This document shows, piece after piece, positions 7,849 through 16,562 of a stretch of DNA of 64,000 nt. The position numbers and the translations under genes were made by a program. Within the stretch, counting starts at the first letter, position 1. Each line of letters opens with the position of its first letter. The notes under the pieces were generated by a model that ran no database searches, was not told the origin of the DNA, and worked only from the letters and a program-made list of their open reading frames with translations. Origin of the DNA: Phycisphaerae bacterium (GTDB lineage: Bacteria; Chloroflexota; Anaerolineae; 4572-78; J111); contig JANQQF010000038.1 in assembly GCA_028285035.1 (NCBI GenBank), positions 248,001-312,000 on the forward strand, in the 5' to 3' direction.

Positions 7849-10800
7849 TTATGCCGCAATTTTTTCCTCTTCCAACCAATCATCGATTTTCAACGAAATG
7901 GCCTGTGAGACAGAATCCTGCCCCATCGAGATGCCATAAATGGTATCGGCGGCCTCAATCGTTTTACGATTGTGGGTGATGATGATAAATTGGATGTCTT
8001 GCGCCAGCGCAGTCAGGGCATCGCGGAAACGACCAACGTTGGCCTCATCCAACATCGCGTCCACCTCATCGAAGATGACAAAGGGCGTTGGACTGATGCG
8101 GAGCAGGGAGAAAATTAAGGCCTGTGCGGTCAGTGATCGCTCTCCACCCGAAAGCAGGGCCAGACTTTGCAACCGTTTCCCCGGAGGCCGGGCTACGATA
8201 TCAACACCGGACTCAATCATATTGTCGGGGTCGGTCATAATCAGTTTTGCTTCACCCCCGCCGAATAACGCTCGGAAATAGCGCTGAAATTCTTTGGCTA
8301 CTTTTTGGAAAGTATCAGCAAAGGCCTCGGCCATTGTTTCATCGAGTTTGGCAATCACTGCTTTCAAGTCAGATGCCGCTTGCTCCAAATCGTTCATTTG
8401 GGTGGTTAGAAACTCATAGCGTTCTTTGAGCTCGGTGTATTCACGAGGAGCATCAGGATTGATGTTTCCTAGCCGACGAACCTGAATTTTCAAACGCTGT
8501 ACATCTTCTTCCACACCAGGTGGCAACTCGTCCACAATCGGCAGGTCAGACACAAGGGGCCGAATCGGGAGCACCGGCTGCCCTACCTGCTCCTCGGCCA
8601 TATCTAAATGAACCAAACCTAAATCTTCCTGAATTTGTCGCTGCAAATGATCGAGCTCATCCTGGCGACGGGCCGTTTCCAAGGTGACTCGATTATGCTC
8701 AGCCTCCAAGCGACGGAGATGCTGGCGGGCCTGCGTTTCATTTTGGCCCTGCACCTTTTGTGCTTCGTCAATCTCAAACAATCGTTGCTCAATGTTTTGA
8801 ATGTCGTGTGTAAATTTATCAAGCTGCTGGCTAAAATCTGCCTTTTGCGTCAATAAATCCTGTTGTTGATTGATGAGTGAGTCTCGTTCAACCGCTAAGG
8901 TTTCAGCTCGATTTTGCTTACTTTCAATTTGGCTACTCAATTGCTGTCGGGTTGCTTTATGATTGGTTAAGATTGATTGCTGATTCTTCTGACGACTTTG
9001 AATCAACGTTACCTCGTTTTTGACCTGACTTAGATCAGCCAGCAAGCTTTCAGCTGAAAAGGCACTCACTTGGTCAGCCAATTCTCGTGCCTTTTGTTCA
9101 GCAACCTGTTGTTCTTCGGTTAACTGATCGATGTCACTTTGAATTTCTCCTTCACGTTGGCCTAAATGCTCTAGTTCATTGTCAGCTTTATGCTGAAGCT
9201 CCTGTTGCCAACCAATATTGTCGGTCAGTTGGGTTAGGGCTCGGTTGAGTTTGTCTGATACCCCCTGCACCTCTTGCCGACGGTGTTGATTACTTTTCTG
9301 TTCATTGTTCAGCGTTGTCGTTTTTTCCTGGACCGTCGTTGTTTCTTTACGATTAGCCTCAGCCTGATCCGTCAAATCCTTAATTTGCCGTTCAAGATCA
9401 GCTAGTTGGGCCGGGATTTCTCGCCACTCTCGTTCCCGGGCCAAGAATGTGCCCTGCTTACCACGCTTTCCACCATCACGCCCCCCAGTCACTGCCCCGC
9501 CGGAACGCATCACTTCCCCTTCACGGGTTACAATTTGGAAACCGCCGTGCATTGCTTTGAAGGCTGCCCGGGCAGCGGCCAAATCTTCGACAATCAAGGT
9601 TCGGTTGAGAACGGCCTCAAGGATTGGGCGTAAGCGAACCTCACTACGCACAAGATTTGAAGCCAGACCAACGACACCTGGGGTATTGGGCACCTTTGCA
9701 TCGGAGCCACTCCGAATGGTATCCAGAGGGAGAAAGGTTGCTCGACCTTGGCGAGTTTGTTTCAAATGTTGGATGGCTGCCTCGGCGTCTGAGAATGACT
9801 CGACGACCACATCTTGTAACCGTCCGCCAAGAGCAGTTTCGATGGCGACTTCTAAATCAGGGGGCACCTCCATAATTTGACTAATCGTGCCGATGATCCC
9901 CGATAATCCGGCATCTGATTGAAGAACGGCTTTTACCCCTTCATAATACCCGGCCATATCCATGCGTAGTTTGCCCAAGACATCTTGTCGGGCTTTGAGC
10001 GCATCCTCTTGGCGATGCAACTGGGCCAGCTTGTCTCGCAGATCAGTCGCAACCGTTTCCAAACGGGCCAAATTGTCCCGCTGTTGACTTTGCTCCTCGA
10101 CCAAGCGCAACAACGTTTCATCAAGCCCAGCTAACTCTGATAGCAACTGAGTTTGTTTTTCTTGAAGTTGGCCTTGCTCGATCGTTAACCGAGAAATTTC
10201 AGTTTTACGATCCTGTTGCTCACCCAATAACCGCTCGCGTTGTTCGCCCATTTGGGTTAACCGTGACTGACGTTCAGTTAACCGGGTACTTAATTGTCGA
10301 ACCTGTTTTTCGGTTTGGGCTTGCTGGGCCAGGATTTGTTTTCGCTCTGACTGATGAGCATCAAGCTTTTTCTGAGCATCCTGCCGCATTGTCTCGGCGT
10401 TGGTCAGCGCCTCATTAATAGCTGTTAATTCGCTTTCTGCTTGGTTGATCAGATCGTCGCGAGTAGTCAGGCTGATTTGTAACTCATCAAGTTCAACCAG
10501 AATTTCCTCTCGCTGAGCCCCGAACTGTTTGGCGCGTTCTTCCCCAACAGCAAGTTGGCGTTGGATCGTTTCAGCCTTAGTTTGTAATTCACTATTTTCA
10601 GTGTATTGGGTCCCTAATTTTGCGCGAAGCTCTGTTTGTTCAGCACGTACCTGCCCCATTTCCTGCTCGATGGCCGTTAATCGATTTTTCTGATTCGTGA
10701 GAACAACTTCGCTTTCTCCCATAAATTTGGTCGATTCAGTTAGTTGACGCTGGGCGACACGCCAGCGATAGCCATACCAAACCCGAAGTAAGCCATCCAG

Positions 10801-11463
10801 ATGACGCATCAATTGGAGATATTCCTCGGCTCGCTCAGCTTGGCGCGACAAGCGTTTGACCCTTGGTTCAATTTCTTTGGCAATGTCATTTAAGCGAAGC
10901 AGATTGTCGTGGGTATCGTCCAACTGTTTCAGTGTTTGGATTCGCTTTTGCCGATGGAAGGTAATCCCAGATGCCTCTTCAAAGAGTTTGCGCCGTTCAT
11001 CCGCTTGAAGTGACAAAACTCGATCAATCGTTCCTTGTCCAATCACCGTGTATGTCTGACGACTAAGCCCACTACGGGCCAGCAACTCATTGATGTCTTT
11101 GAGGCGTACTCGACTGCCATTGAGATAATATTCATTCTCGCCCGAACGATACGCTCGGCGGGCGATAGTGACCTCAGAGAAGTCGACGGGCAGCCATTTG
11201 TCGGTGTTGTCAAGCACCATAGTTGCCGAGGCCATTCCCAACCTAGCTCGACCATCTGAGCCGGAGAAGATCATGTCCTCGGTCTTTTTGCCACGGAGAT
11301 TGCTGTAGCCTTGCTCGCCTAATACCCAGCGAATAGCATCAGCTACATTTGATTTGCCACAGCCATTTGGCCCAACAACTGCCGTAATGCCACCGGCAAA
11401 GTTGATTGCAGTCTTATTTGCAAAGGATTTATATCCTTGGATTTCGAGATTTTTTAGTCTCAA
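7849..11463 (-). CDS. smc: chromosome segregation protein SMC
   Basis: This 1204-aa ATPase condenses and segregates the chromosome together with ScpA/ScpB. Walker A is GPNGCGKSN (31-39). A long coiled coil is rich in Gln and Glu. The hinge lies near residues 500-660 (SGIIGTISQIMEVPPDLEVA). A second coiled coil leads to the signature LLSGGERSLTAQAL and Walker B FVIFDEVDAMLDE. The length is normal. The start is TTG at 11463 (reads MRLKNLEIQGYKSF), with GGGAG ten bases upstream; no better start is present. Partner genes scpA and scpB are not in the window. The 770 bp upstream hold structured RNAs on the other strand. Confidence 0.97.
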   Translation of the reverse strand: MRLKNLEIQGYKSFANKTAINFAGGITAVVGPNGCGKSNVADAIRWVLGEQGYSNLRGKKTEDMIFSGSDGRARLGMASATMVLDNTDKWLPVDFSEVTIARRAYRSGENEYYLNGSRVRLKDINELLARSGLSRQTYTVIGQGTIDRVLSLQADERRKLFEEASGITFHRQKRIQTLKQLDDTHDNLLRLNDIAKEIEPRVKRLSRQAERAEEYLQLMRHLDGLLRVWYGYRWRVAQRQLTESTKFMGESEVVLTNQKNRLTAIEQEMGQVRAEQTELRAKLGTQYTENSELQTKAETIQRQLAVGEERAKQFGAQREEILVELDELQISLTTRDDLINQAESELTAINEALTNAETMRQDAQKKLDAHQSERKQILAQQAQTEKQVRQLSTRLTERQSRLTQMGEQRERLLGEQQDRKTEISRLTIEQGQLQEKQTQLLSELAGLDETLLRLVEEQSQQRDNLARLETVATDLRDKLAQLHRQEDALKARQDVLGKLRMDMAGYYEGVKAVLQSDAGLSGIIGTISQIMEVPPDLEVAIETALGGRLQDVVVESFSDAEAAIQHLKQTRQGRATFLPLDTIRSGSDAKVPNTPGVVGLASNLVRSEVRLRPILEAVLNRTLIVEDLAAARAAFKAMHGGFQIVTREGEVMRSGGAVTGGRDGGKRGKQGTFLAREREWREIPAQLADLERQIKDLTDQAEANRKETTTVQEKTTTLNNEQKSNQHRRQEVQGVSDKLNRALTQLTDNIGWQQELQHKADNELEHLGQREGEIQSDIDQLTEEQQVAEQKARELADQVSAFSAESLLADLSQVKNEVTLIQSRQKNQQSILTNHKATRQQLSSQIESKQNRAETLAVERDSLINQQQDLLTQKADFSQQLDKFTHDIQNIEQRLFEIDEAQKVQGQNETQARQHLRRLEAEHNRVTLETARRQDELDHLQRQIQEDLGLVHLDMAEEQVGQPVLPIRPLVSDLPIVDELPPGVEEDVQRLKIQVRRLGNINPDAPREYTELKERYEFLTTQMNDLEQAASDLKAVIAKLDETMAEAFADTFQKVAKEFQRYFRALFGGGEAKLIMTDPDNMIESGVDIVARPPGKRLQSLALLSGGERSLTAQALIFSLLRISPTPFVIFDEVDAMLDEANVGRFRDALTALAQDIQFIIITHNRKTIEAADTIYGISMGQDSVSQAISLKIDDWLEEEKIAA

Positions 11464-11782
11464 TGGAAAAATACTCCCGTGAAAACAGTGGATAGTGGGT
11501 AATTTCTAGTGCGTAGTTAAATCTTAAAAATACCCAATGTGATAGATGGTTATTTACGTTGTTACGCATGCAGCGTCAAGCGATTTTAACGGTTGCGAAA
11601 ATATGGGCAAATTGATACCTTTCGCGTATCCAGTCAAAACACCCACCTTTTTAGAAGTTCATCGCAAAAAATGTCTCCTAATATTATTAAAATCGTGAGC
11701 TCATAACCCAAAAGTACCAGCCCCTACCGATGTTTATCCGATTCAACTATGTTACACTGAACTTAGCATTAGTCTTTGCGAA

Positions 11783-11915
11783 GGTTCCATCTAAAAATGG
11801 ACCACATCCAGGCGGGATGTTTTGTACCTTATACAACATAACAAATTTTTGAATGGTGATGTCAATCATCATCTTTAGCTGCTTCCCGCCAAGATTAGGA
11901 AGCAGTTTTTATTTT
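11783..11915 (+). ncRNA. candidate small structured RNA 1, with intrinsic terminator
   Basis: Five hairpins follow one another with little spacing. They are GGT(T)CCAT/ATGGACC (11783-11790 with 11797-11803), ACATCC/GGATGT (11804-11809 with 11815-11820, loop AGGCG), TTGTA/TACAA (11822-11826 with 11832-11836, loop CCTTA), GGTGATG/CATCATC (11855-11861 with 11867-11873, one G-U pair), and a terminator CTGCTTCC/GGAAGCAG (11879-11886 with 11898-11905) followed by TTTTTATTTT. The series lacks an ORF with a start signal. This is the layout of a trans-acting sRNA or a processed leader. The promoter is not clear; a weak -10-like TACACT at 11753-11758 is possible. No known RNA family was recognised. Confidence 0.55.
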
Positions 11916-11967
11916 ACTAGAATATTCCGAACTTGAAATCATGTATAAGAGATTTGTAGTTTATCAT

Positions 11968-12070
11968 CATACAAACAAGCTATCAATGAACCGATATCGT
12001 GTTGATTTTTGTATGCAAAGTACCCTTTAGACTGTTTGTCAAAATAAGTCATTTAAAGGGGCTTTTTTTA
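11968..12070 (+). ncRNA. candidate structured RNA 2 / attenuating leader, with intrinsic terminator
   Basis: The first part is a long hairpin: CATACAAA (11968-11975) pairs perfectly with TTTGTATG (12008-12015), and inside it ATCAA (11982-11986) pairs with TTGAT (12002-12006). The second part is a terminator: CCCTTTAGACT (12023-12033) pairs with AGTC plus TAAAGGG (12047-12060) with a three-base bulge, then GC and seven Ts. The Shine-Dalgarno of the 19-codon ORF begins about 20 bases after the T run. The element could therefore be an aptamer-plus-terminator leader that gates the mini-ORF, or a second sRNA in tandem. Confidence 0.5.
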
Positions 12071-12102
12071 TTTTAGAGGGTTGTCATCAAAGGAGTTAAA
12101 AA

Positions 12103-12162
12103 ATGGTATGGGAAATTATGTCACTTGATCCGGCTTACGATTACGGTGGTGGTGGCTGCTAA
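12103..12162 (+). CDS. 19-aa mini-ORF with C-terminal GGGGC
   Basis: ATG 12103 is preceded by AAAGGAG with ideal seven-base spacing, and the frame ends at TAA 12160-12162. The predicted peptide is MVWEIMSLDPAYDYGGGGC. There is no hydrophobic signal segment. The acidic, aromatic-rich middle and the Gly4-Cys tail recall short precursor or signalling peptides, but no modification enzyme is adjacent. It lies after two terminator-bearing structured RNAs and before a 13-bp inverted repeat. It converges with a KGGVGR ATPase-TPR gene. Function unknown; the ribosome site is the main support. Confidence 0.45.
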   Translation: MVWEIMSLDPAYDYGGGGC

Positions 12163-12176
12163 GATTTCGAGGCTTA

Positions 12177-12213
12177 TGATCCGTAATAATATTTGAAAAT
12201 TTATTGCGGATCA
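12177..12213. terminator. 13-bp inverted repeat after the mini-ORF
   Basis: TGATCCGTAATAA (12177-12189) pairs with TTATTGCGGATCA (12201-12213), with a single G-U pair and an 11-base loop. It sits between the convergent mini-ORF and ATPase-TPR gene ends. No T run follows directly on either strand, so termination efficiency is uncertain. Confidence 0.55.
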
Positions 12214-12234
12214 CCTTATAGAAAAAATGTGACT

Positions 12235-14574
12235 CTATTCTACATTAGTCAAGAGCGCGTTGATCTTATTCTGCGTGATTTCTGGTGTATTTGTCTGTGT
12301 GAAAAAGTGATCTAGCATTGGCTGAACATCGGAAATCGTGAGGAGTAACTCTCGATTATCCTGTAGATTGTCAATCCCCTCAACAATTTTCAGTGCATCT
12401 TCAAGCTGACTAAAAGCCCCGTTTTGATTTTTGACCAAATATTCACCATATGCTGCCCATAACGAAACAATAACATACTCTACAGAATTATTTTTTGTAA
12501 AGTATGCCCCTGCATCCGTTAAAACTTGTTGGCTGGCTTCATATTCCTCAAGCTTTAAATAAATTTTTGCCAAAGTAATACAAGCTAAACCCTCCTCAAT
12601 CGATAAGCCGTTTGTAGCTGCATTAGCTCGAGCTGTTTTCGCTTGGGCCAACGCCTCTGTTAGACTGCCTGCTCCATTGAGATAATATAGGCATTCACCA
12701 ATTTGAATTTGATTGGCGATTTCCAGGGATTGTACTTGGGCATCCTGAGCATAACCGTTGGATAATTTGTAAGCTTTGATCGCTTCCTCATATGACTTTT
12801 GGCGAAAATGAATTTCACCAATCCCTGCCATGGCGAATGCAGCCCGACGGATGGTGTTGATACGCAGGGCAATTTCTAAACTCTCATTGAGTATCTTGAG
12901 GGCTTCATCATAAGACCCGGTTTTTCCTAAAATACGTCCCAAACCAATCAATGTGTTCGTCAAATCATTGTCATTGCCTAAGGCTTTCCATATTTCAATG
13001 GCCTGACGATAGTGATCTTCAGCCTCGATGAAGTTCGCCTGACGCTCTAAAGAGACGCCAATGTCGTGATGGCACAGCCCTACCAAATATTTGGCGTTGA
13101 TCGACTCAAACTGATGTAAAGCCATTTGGGTATCGATAAGAGCCTTTTCAATCTGCCCCGCCGTCCCATAGGCTAAGCCTCGGTTTCGGGTGGCCCAGGC
13201 AACCAGACGGAGGTCGTTTGCGGCTAACAATTTCAATTGAGCCAAGCCCTGCTCAGCTAATTCGACAGCTTCATTGGCTCGACCCATCATCCTTAACCCG
13301 ACAGATTGCCAGATTTGAGCTTGAGCCACCTTTTCAGGTTGATTTCGTTTCCCAAACTCCTCTTCTGCCAAACTGAAGAAGGCGATGGCTCGTTTGGCTT
13401 GACCAAAGTTATCATTAAGAATTTGGCCCCACCAAAGTAGCAACCGTGGATATTGTTCCAGATAGGTGAAGGGCAGTTTTGAGAACCAATCATTTAAAGT
13501 TTTTGCTCTCCCTGCCTGATACAAGGCTCGAAGGGTTTCATCGTCAAGCAAATCAATTGCACTTTCCCACTCTTTGGCCGCCAAATGTGAGTTAATCGTC
13601 GCTTCTAACGAGGCTTTAATCGCTTCCACAAACTGGCTACGTTTCATTAACAAATCTTCGGCTGTACGTAATTTATTCGCAATAAGCGCAGCCAGATTTT
13701 CGTAAGCGTAGCCCAATCCAGTTGGATCTGTCGTGCCTTGTTCAAGAACAGGTAATCGCTCCCCAAAGCTAAAGTAGGCTTGGTAAGGAATTTTTGTGAT
13801 TTCTAGAAAATCACGGCGATTAATGTTTCGAGGTAGCCACGTGGTATAGACATCGGCCAATGTTTCAGCCGCCCGGGTCAGCCATTGCTGCGCATTAGCA
13901 AATTCTTCGTGGCTATCAAAGCGGCTGAGAATAGGTAATGTTGGCAAGTTAGTTTGCGATGTGTTTAATTGACTTCGAGCTGCTTGAGTTTCTTCAAAGA
14001 TGGTTACACTCCCTCGCAACCCTTGATCGGTGGCTGTTAGCACTAGCACTAAGAGATCGGGGAGCTGGGTCGTGCAAATTCGACCATTGTCAGTTACGCC
14101 GGTTCGAGAATCGATTAGGATAAAATCAAACTTGCGTTTCCAATCCTGACGGAGCGTTTCTATGAATTCAGCCCCATGCTGTTCGGCAAAGAAGATTTCG
14201 AGATCAAGCTCACGGACTTTGGAGAAGTAATCCTGGTCGCGGCGTCCAGCACTGAGAAAATAAAGGGGCCGTTTGCTGTTAGGAAGTGTCATTTCAATGA
14301 GGGTATCATCAAGGTTAATCGTATCGGTGGGGGCCAAATGCCCTTCGAAAACATCATTGAGCAGGTCAACCACACCTTCTCGTTGCGCAATGGTTTCTAA
14401 ATCGAGATTTGTGAAGTAATCTTTGAAGAAAAATTCAAGCCCCGGTGCTTCCAGGTCCCAATCGACGACAAGCGTTTTATACCCGTATTGTGCTAGCAAT
14501 ACAGCCACATTGGCTAGGGCCATGGTGCGCCCAACCCCGCCTTTGTATGAGTAAAATGTTACAATGTCTCCCAT
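12235..14574 (-). CDS. KGGVGR-motif ParA/MinD-like ATPase with C-terminal TPR domain
   Basis: The 779-aa protein begins with a deviant Walker A ATPase domain: SYKGGVGRT (9-17), with Arg in place of the usual second Lys. It also has VDWDLEAPGL (37-46) and a Walker B-like FILIDSRTGVTDNG. From about residue 320 to the end it is helical TPR repeats, for example NTLIGLGRILGKTGSYDEAL. Such ATPase-TPR proteins are common in bacteria with complex signalling. They often lie near CHAT, STAND or small-peptide loci; here a TPR-CHAT gene and a 19-aa ORF are in the same region. ATG 14574 fits the family N-terminus (MGDIVTFYSYKGG). The exact role is unknown. Confidence 0.85.
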   Translation of the reverse strand: MGDIVTFYSYKGGVGRTMALANVAVLLAQYGYKTLVVDWDLEAPGLEFFFKDYFTNLDLETIAQREGVVDLLNDVFEGHLAPTDTINLDDTLIEMTLPNSKRPLYFLSAGRRDQDYFSKVRELDLEIFFAEQHGAEFIETLRQDWKRKFDFILIDSRTGVTDNGRICTTQLPDLLVLVLTATDQGLRGSVTIFEETQAARSQLNTSQTNLPTLPILSRFDSHEEFANAQQWLTRAAETLADVYTTWLPRNINRRDFLEITKIPYQAYFSFGERLPVLEQGTTDPTGLGYAYENLAALIANKLRTAEDLLMKRSQFVEAIKASLEATINSHLAAKEWESAIDLLDDETLRALYQAGRAKTLNDWFSKLPFTYLEQYPRLLLWWGQILNDNFGQAKRAIAFFSLAEEEFGKRNQPEKVAQAQIWQSVGLRMMGRANEAVELAEQGLAQLKLLAANDLRLVAWATRNRGLAYGTAGQIEKALIDTQMALHQFESINAKYLVGLCHHDIGVSLERQANFIEAEDHYRQAIEIWKALGNDNDLTNTLIGLGRILGKTGSYDEALKILNESLEIALRINTIRRAAFAMAGIGEIHFRQKSYEEAIKAYKLSNGYAQDAQVQSLEIANQIQIGECLYYLNGAGSLTEALAQAKTARANAATNGLSIEEGLACITLAKIYLKLEEYEASQQVLTDAGAYFTKNNSVEYVIVSLWAAYGEYLVKNQNGAFSQLEDALKIVEGIDNLQDNRELLLTISDVQPMLDHFFTQTNTPEITQNKINALLTNVE

Positions 14575-14757
14575 ATCACATCGCTTGCCACAGCTTCTGA
14601 GTAGTCTTTGAAATTATATCATTGAAACCGATTGAGATGGGGCGAATGAGGACCAATGTCTTAGGTGTAAAAGGGGCAGTAGTACTATTTTCTTAACTTG
14701 CTCATCTATGGGGCTTTTTGTAGAATCGTTTCTTATTATTCTTAGGAGAGGTATACG

Positions 14758-15447
14758 ATGAGACGTTCAGAAATTAATCAAATTATTCGAGAGGCTGATG
14801 CATTTATGAAGGTAAATGGCTTTCATTTACCGCCGTTTGCTTACTGGACTCCAGAGCAATGGCAGACAAAAGGCCCAGAAGTGAGCGAAATTGTAGAGAA
14901 TAATTTAGGGTGGGACATTACTGATTTTGGCTTGGGTGATTTTGGTAAAACGGGATTATTTCTGTTTACGATTCGGAATGGGGGCTTGGAAAACCTGAAA
15001 ACAGGCCAAGGCAAAACATATGCCGAGAAAGTATTGATTGTGGATGTTGACCAAGTGACTCCGCTTCATTTTCATTGGTCTAAAACGGAGGACATCATCA
15101 ATCGGGGGGGTGGAAAATTAGCAATTAAGCTATACAACTCAACTGAGGATGAACAATTGGCCCAAACAGATATTACCGTTAGCCTCGATGGCGTAGTACA
15201 ACACTTTAATGCTGGGGATACGGTTATTTTAGATGTCGGCGAAAGTATCACCCTCCCCACAGGCTTGTATCACGAATTTTGGGGTGTTGAGCAAAAAGTG
15301 TTAGTTGGCGAAGTCTCCAAAGTCAATGATGATGCTAATGACAATCGCTTTTTTGAGCCGATTGGCCGCTTCCCTGAAATTAAGGAGGACGAGGCACCCT
15401 TACATCTCTTAGTGGGAGATTACAGTCGATATTATCAGCAACCATGA
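14758..15447 (+). CDS. D-lyxose ketol-isomerase (cupin type)
   Basis: The 229-aa protein matches the YdaE-type D-lyxose isomerase family, which interconverts D-lyxose and D-xylulose (or mannose and fructose) using a metal in a cupin barrel. The metal ligands are visible: His104 and His106 (PLHFHWSKTED), Glu111 and His172 (GLYHEFWG). TDFGLGDF and the C-terminal IGRFPEIKEDEAPLHLL are typical of the family. A good Shine-Dalgarno, AGGAGAGG, lies upstream of ATG 14758. It converges with an aldo/keto reductase 9 bp away, which may act on related sugars. Length and motifs fit well. Confidence 0.9.
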   Translation: MRRSEINQIIREADAFMKVNGFHLPPFAYWTPEQWQTKGPEVSEIVENNLGWDITDFGLGDFGKTGLFLFTIRNGGLENLKTGQGKTYAEKVLIVDVDQVTPLHFHWSKTEDIINRGGGKLAIKLYNSTEDEQLAQTDITVSLDGVVQHFNAGDTVILDVGESITLPTGLYHEFWGVEQKVLVGEVSKVNDDANDNRFFEPIGRFPEIKEDEAPLHLLVGDYSRYYQQP

Positions 15448-15456
15448 CAATTAGTA

Positions 15457-16452
15457 TTAATTCCAGGCGAGTTGCCCCCGCGTTTTCCAGTAAACCTCAG
15501 CAGGCTCAACAAGCGTTGCTAAAGCTGTTGCCGCCGTTTCATCCCAAGCTACCTCAAGTGCTCTGTTGTTTGCTTGAAGGTGCTCAACTTGAGCCGCCCC
15601 ACTGAGCACAACATCGACCCACGGCTGAGCGATAACAGCTGCCAAGGCCAGCGCATCAATCGTTGTATTTAGACGTTGCGCCTCTTGAATAAGCAGATGA
15701 CGTTTTGTTGTGAACTCAGGGTTATTATTTCGATTAGTCAGCCGTCCATTGGCGACGCCTTCCTTGATGATAACGCCAACCCCCATTGAGTGCGCTGCAG
15801 CTAAGACCTTGCCAGATGAAGTTTCTAGCAAATTCCATGTTGCTTGTACACAATCAAACAAACGTACCCCGTCAATCTCAATTTGAATGGCTGTTTCAAT
15901 GACGACTGCCTGCTGGGGACCGCTGACACTCAAACCAATAATCAGCCCTTCTGTTTTGAGACGTGACAACGCTTGTAAAACTTCTGTGTTCTCTAAAATA
16001 CCGCTTTCCAGTGTAGCGGAGTGTACTTGATACAAATTTAAATAAGGGCCAAGATGTGTTTGGCTCTCTTGCCATTGCCTTTGTAGTACCGCGAGCGAGT
16101 GATCCTTAACCTCGTGTTTTTCGGCCTGAACCTGCCAATCTGCAGTGTAGGTATAGCCCCATTTTGAGCCAATAGCCACCTCCGTTACCGAAATATTTCG
16201 ACTTGTCAACCAACTGGCCAGGAAAGCCTCGGCGCGACCATAAGAGCGAGCAGCATCAAAGTAGCGGATGCCTGCCTGATGTGCTGCGTCCAACACCGCG
16301 TGAGCTTGTGCCTCCATCGCGGCTATCTCATAATTTTGCTGTAAATCATCGCTATGTCCCAGATTGATGTATCCTGGGCGGCCCAATGCCGCCAAGCCTA
16401 AGCTAATTGGGGAAACCATCAAGCCAGTAGACCCTAACTGTCGTAAATCCAT
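15457..16452 (-). CDS. aldo/keto reductase
   Basis: The 331-aa protein is an NAD(P)H-dependent TIM-barrel oxidoreductase. The catalytic tetrad is complete: Asp66 (YFDAARSYG), Tyr71, Lys97 (GSKWGY) and His144 (YQVHSATLESG). The opening MDLRQLGSTGLMVSPISLG is typical of sugar or aldehyde reductases of this superfamily. ATG 16452 has GGAGGG a few bases upstream. Convergent with the lyxose isomerase and divergent from the M48 protease. Substrate unknown. Confidence 0.92.
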   Translation of the reverse strand: MDLRQLGSTGLMVSPISLGLAALGRPGYINLGHSDDLQQNYEIAAMEAQAHAVLDAAHQAGIRYFDAARSYGRAEAFLASWLTSRNISVTEVAIGSKWGYTYTADWQVQAEKHEVKDHSLAVLQRQWQESQTHLGPYLNLYQVHSATLESGILENTEVLQALSRLKTEGLIIGLSVSGPQQAVVIETAIQIEIDGVRLFDCVQATWNLLETSSGKVLAAAHSMGVGVIIKEGVANGRLTNRNNNPEFTTKRHLLIQEAQRLNTTIDALALAAVIAQPWVDVVLSGAAQVEHLQANNRALEVAWDETAATALATLVEPAEVYWKTRGQLAWN

Positions 16453-16562
16453 AGATCCCTCCAGATGTGATTTTCGAAATGATTATACGTGGGCTGTGCT
16501 TATCAAGCGAGACAGTTGACAAAAATTTGAATCGCTTGATAATCCCGAGCAGGAGAAATATT

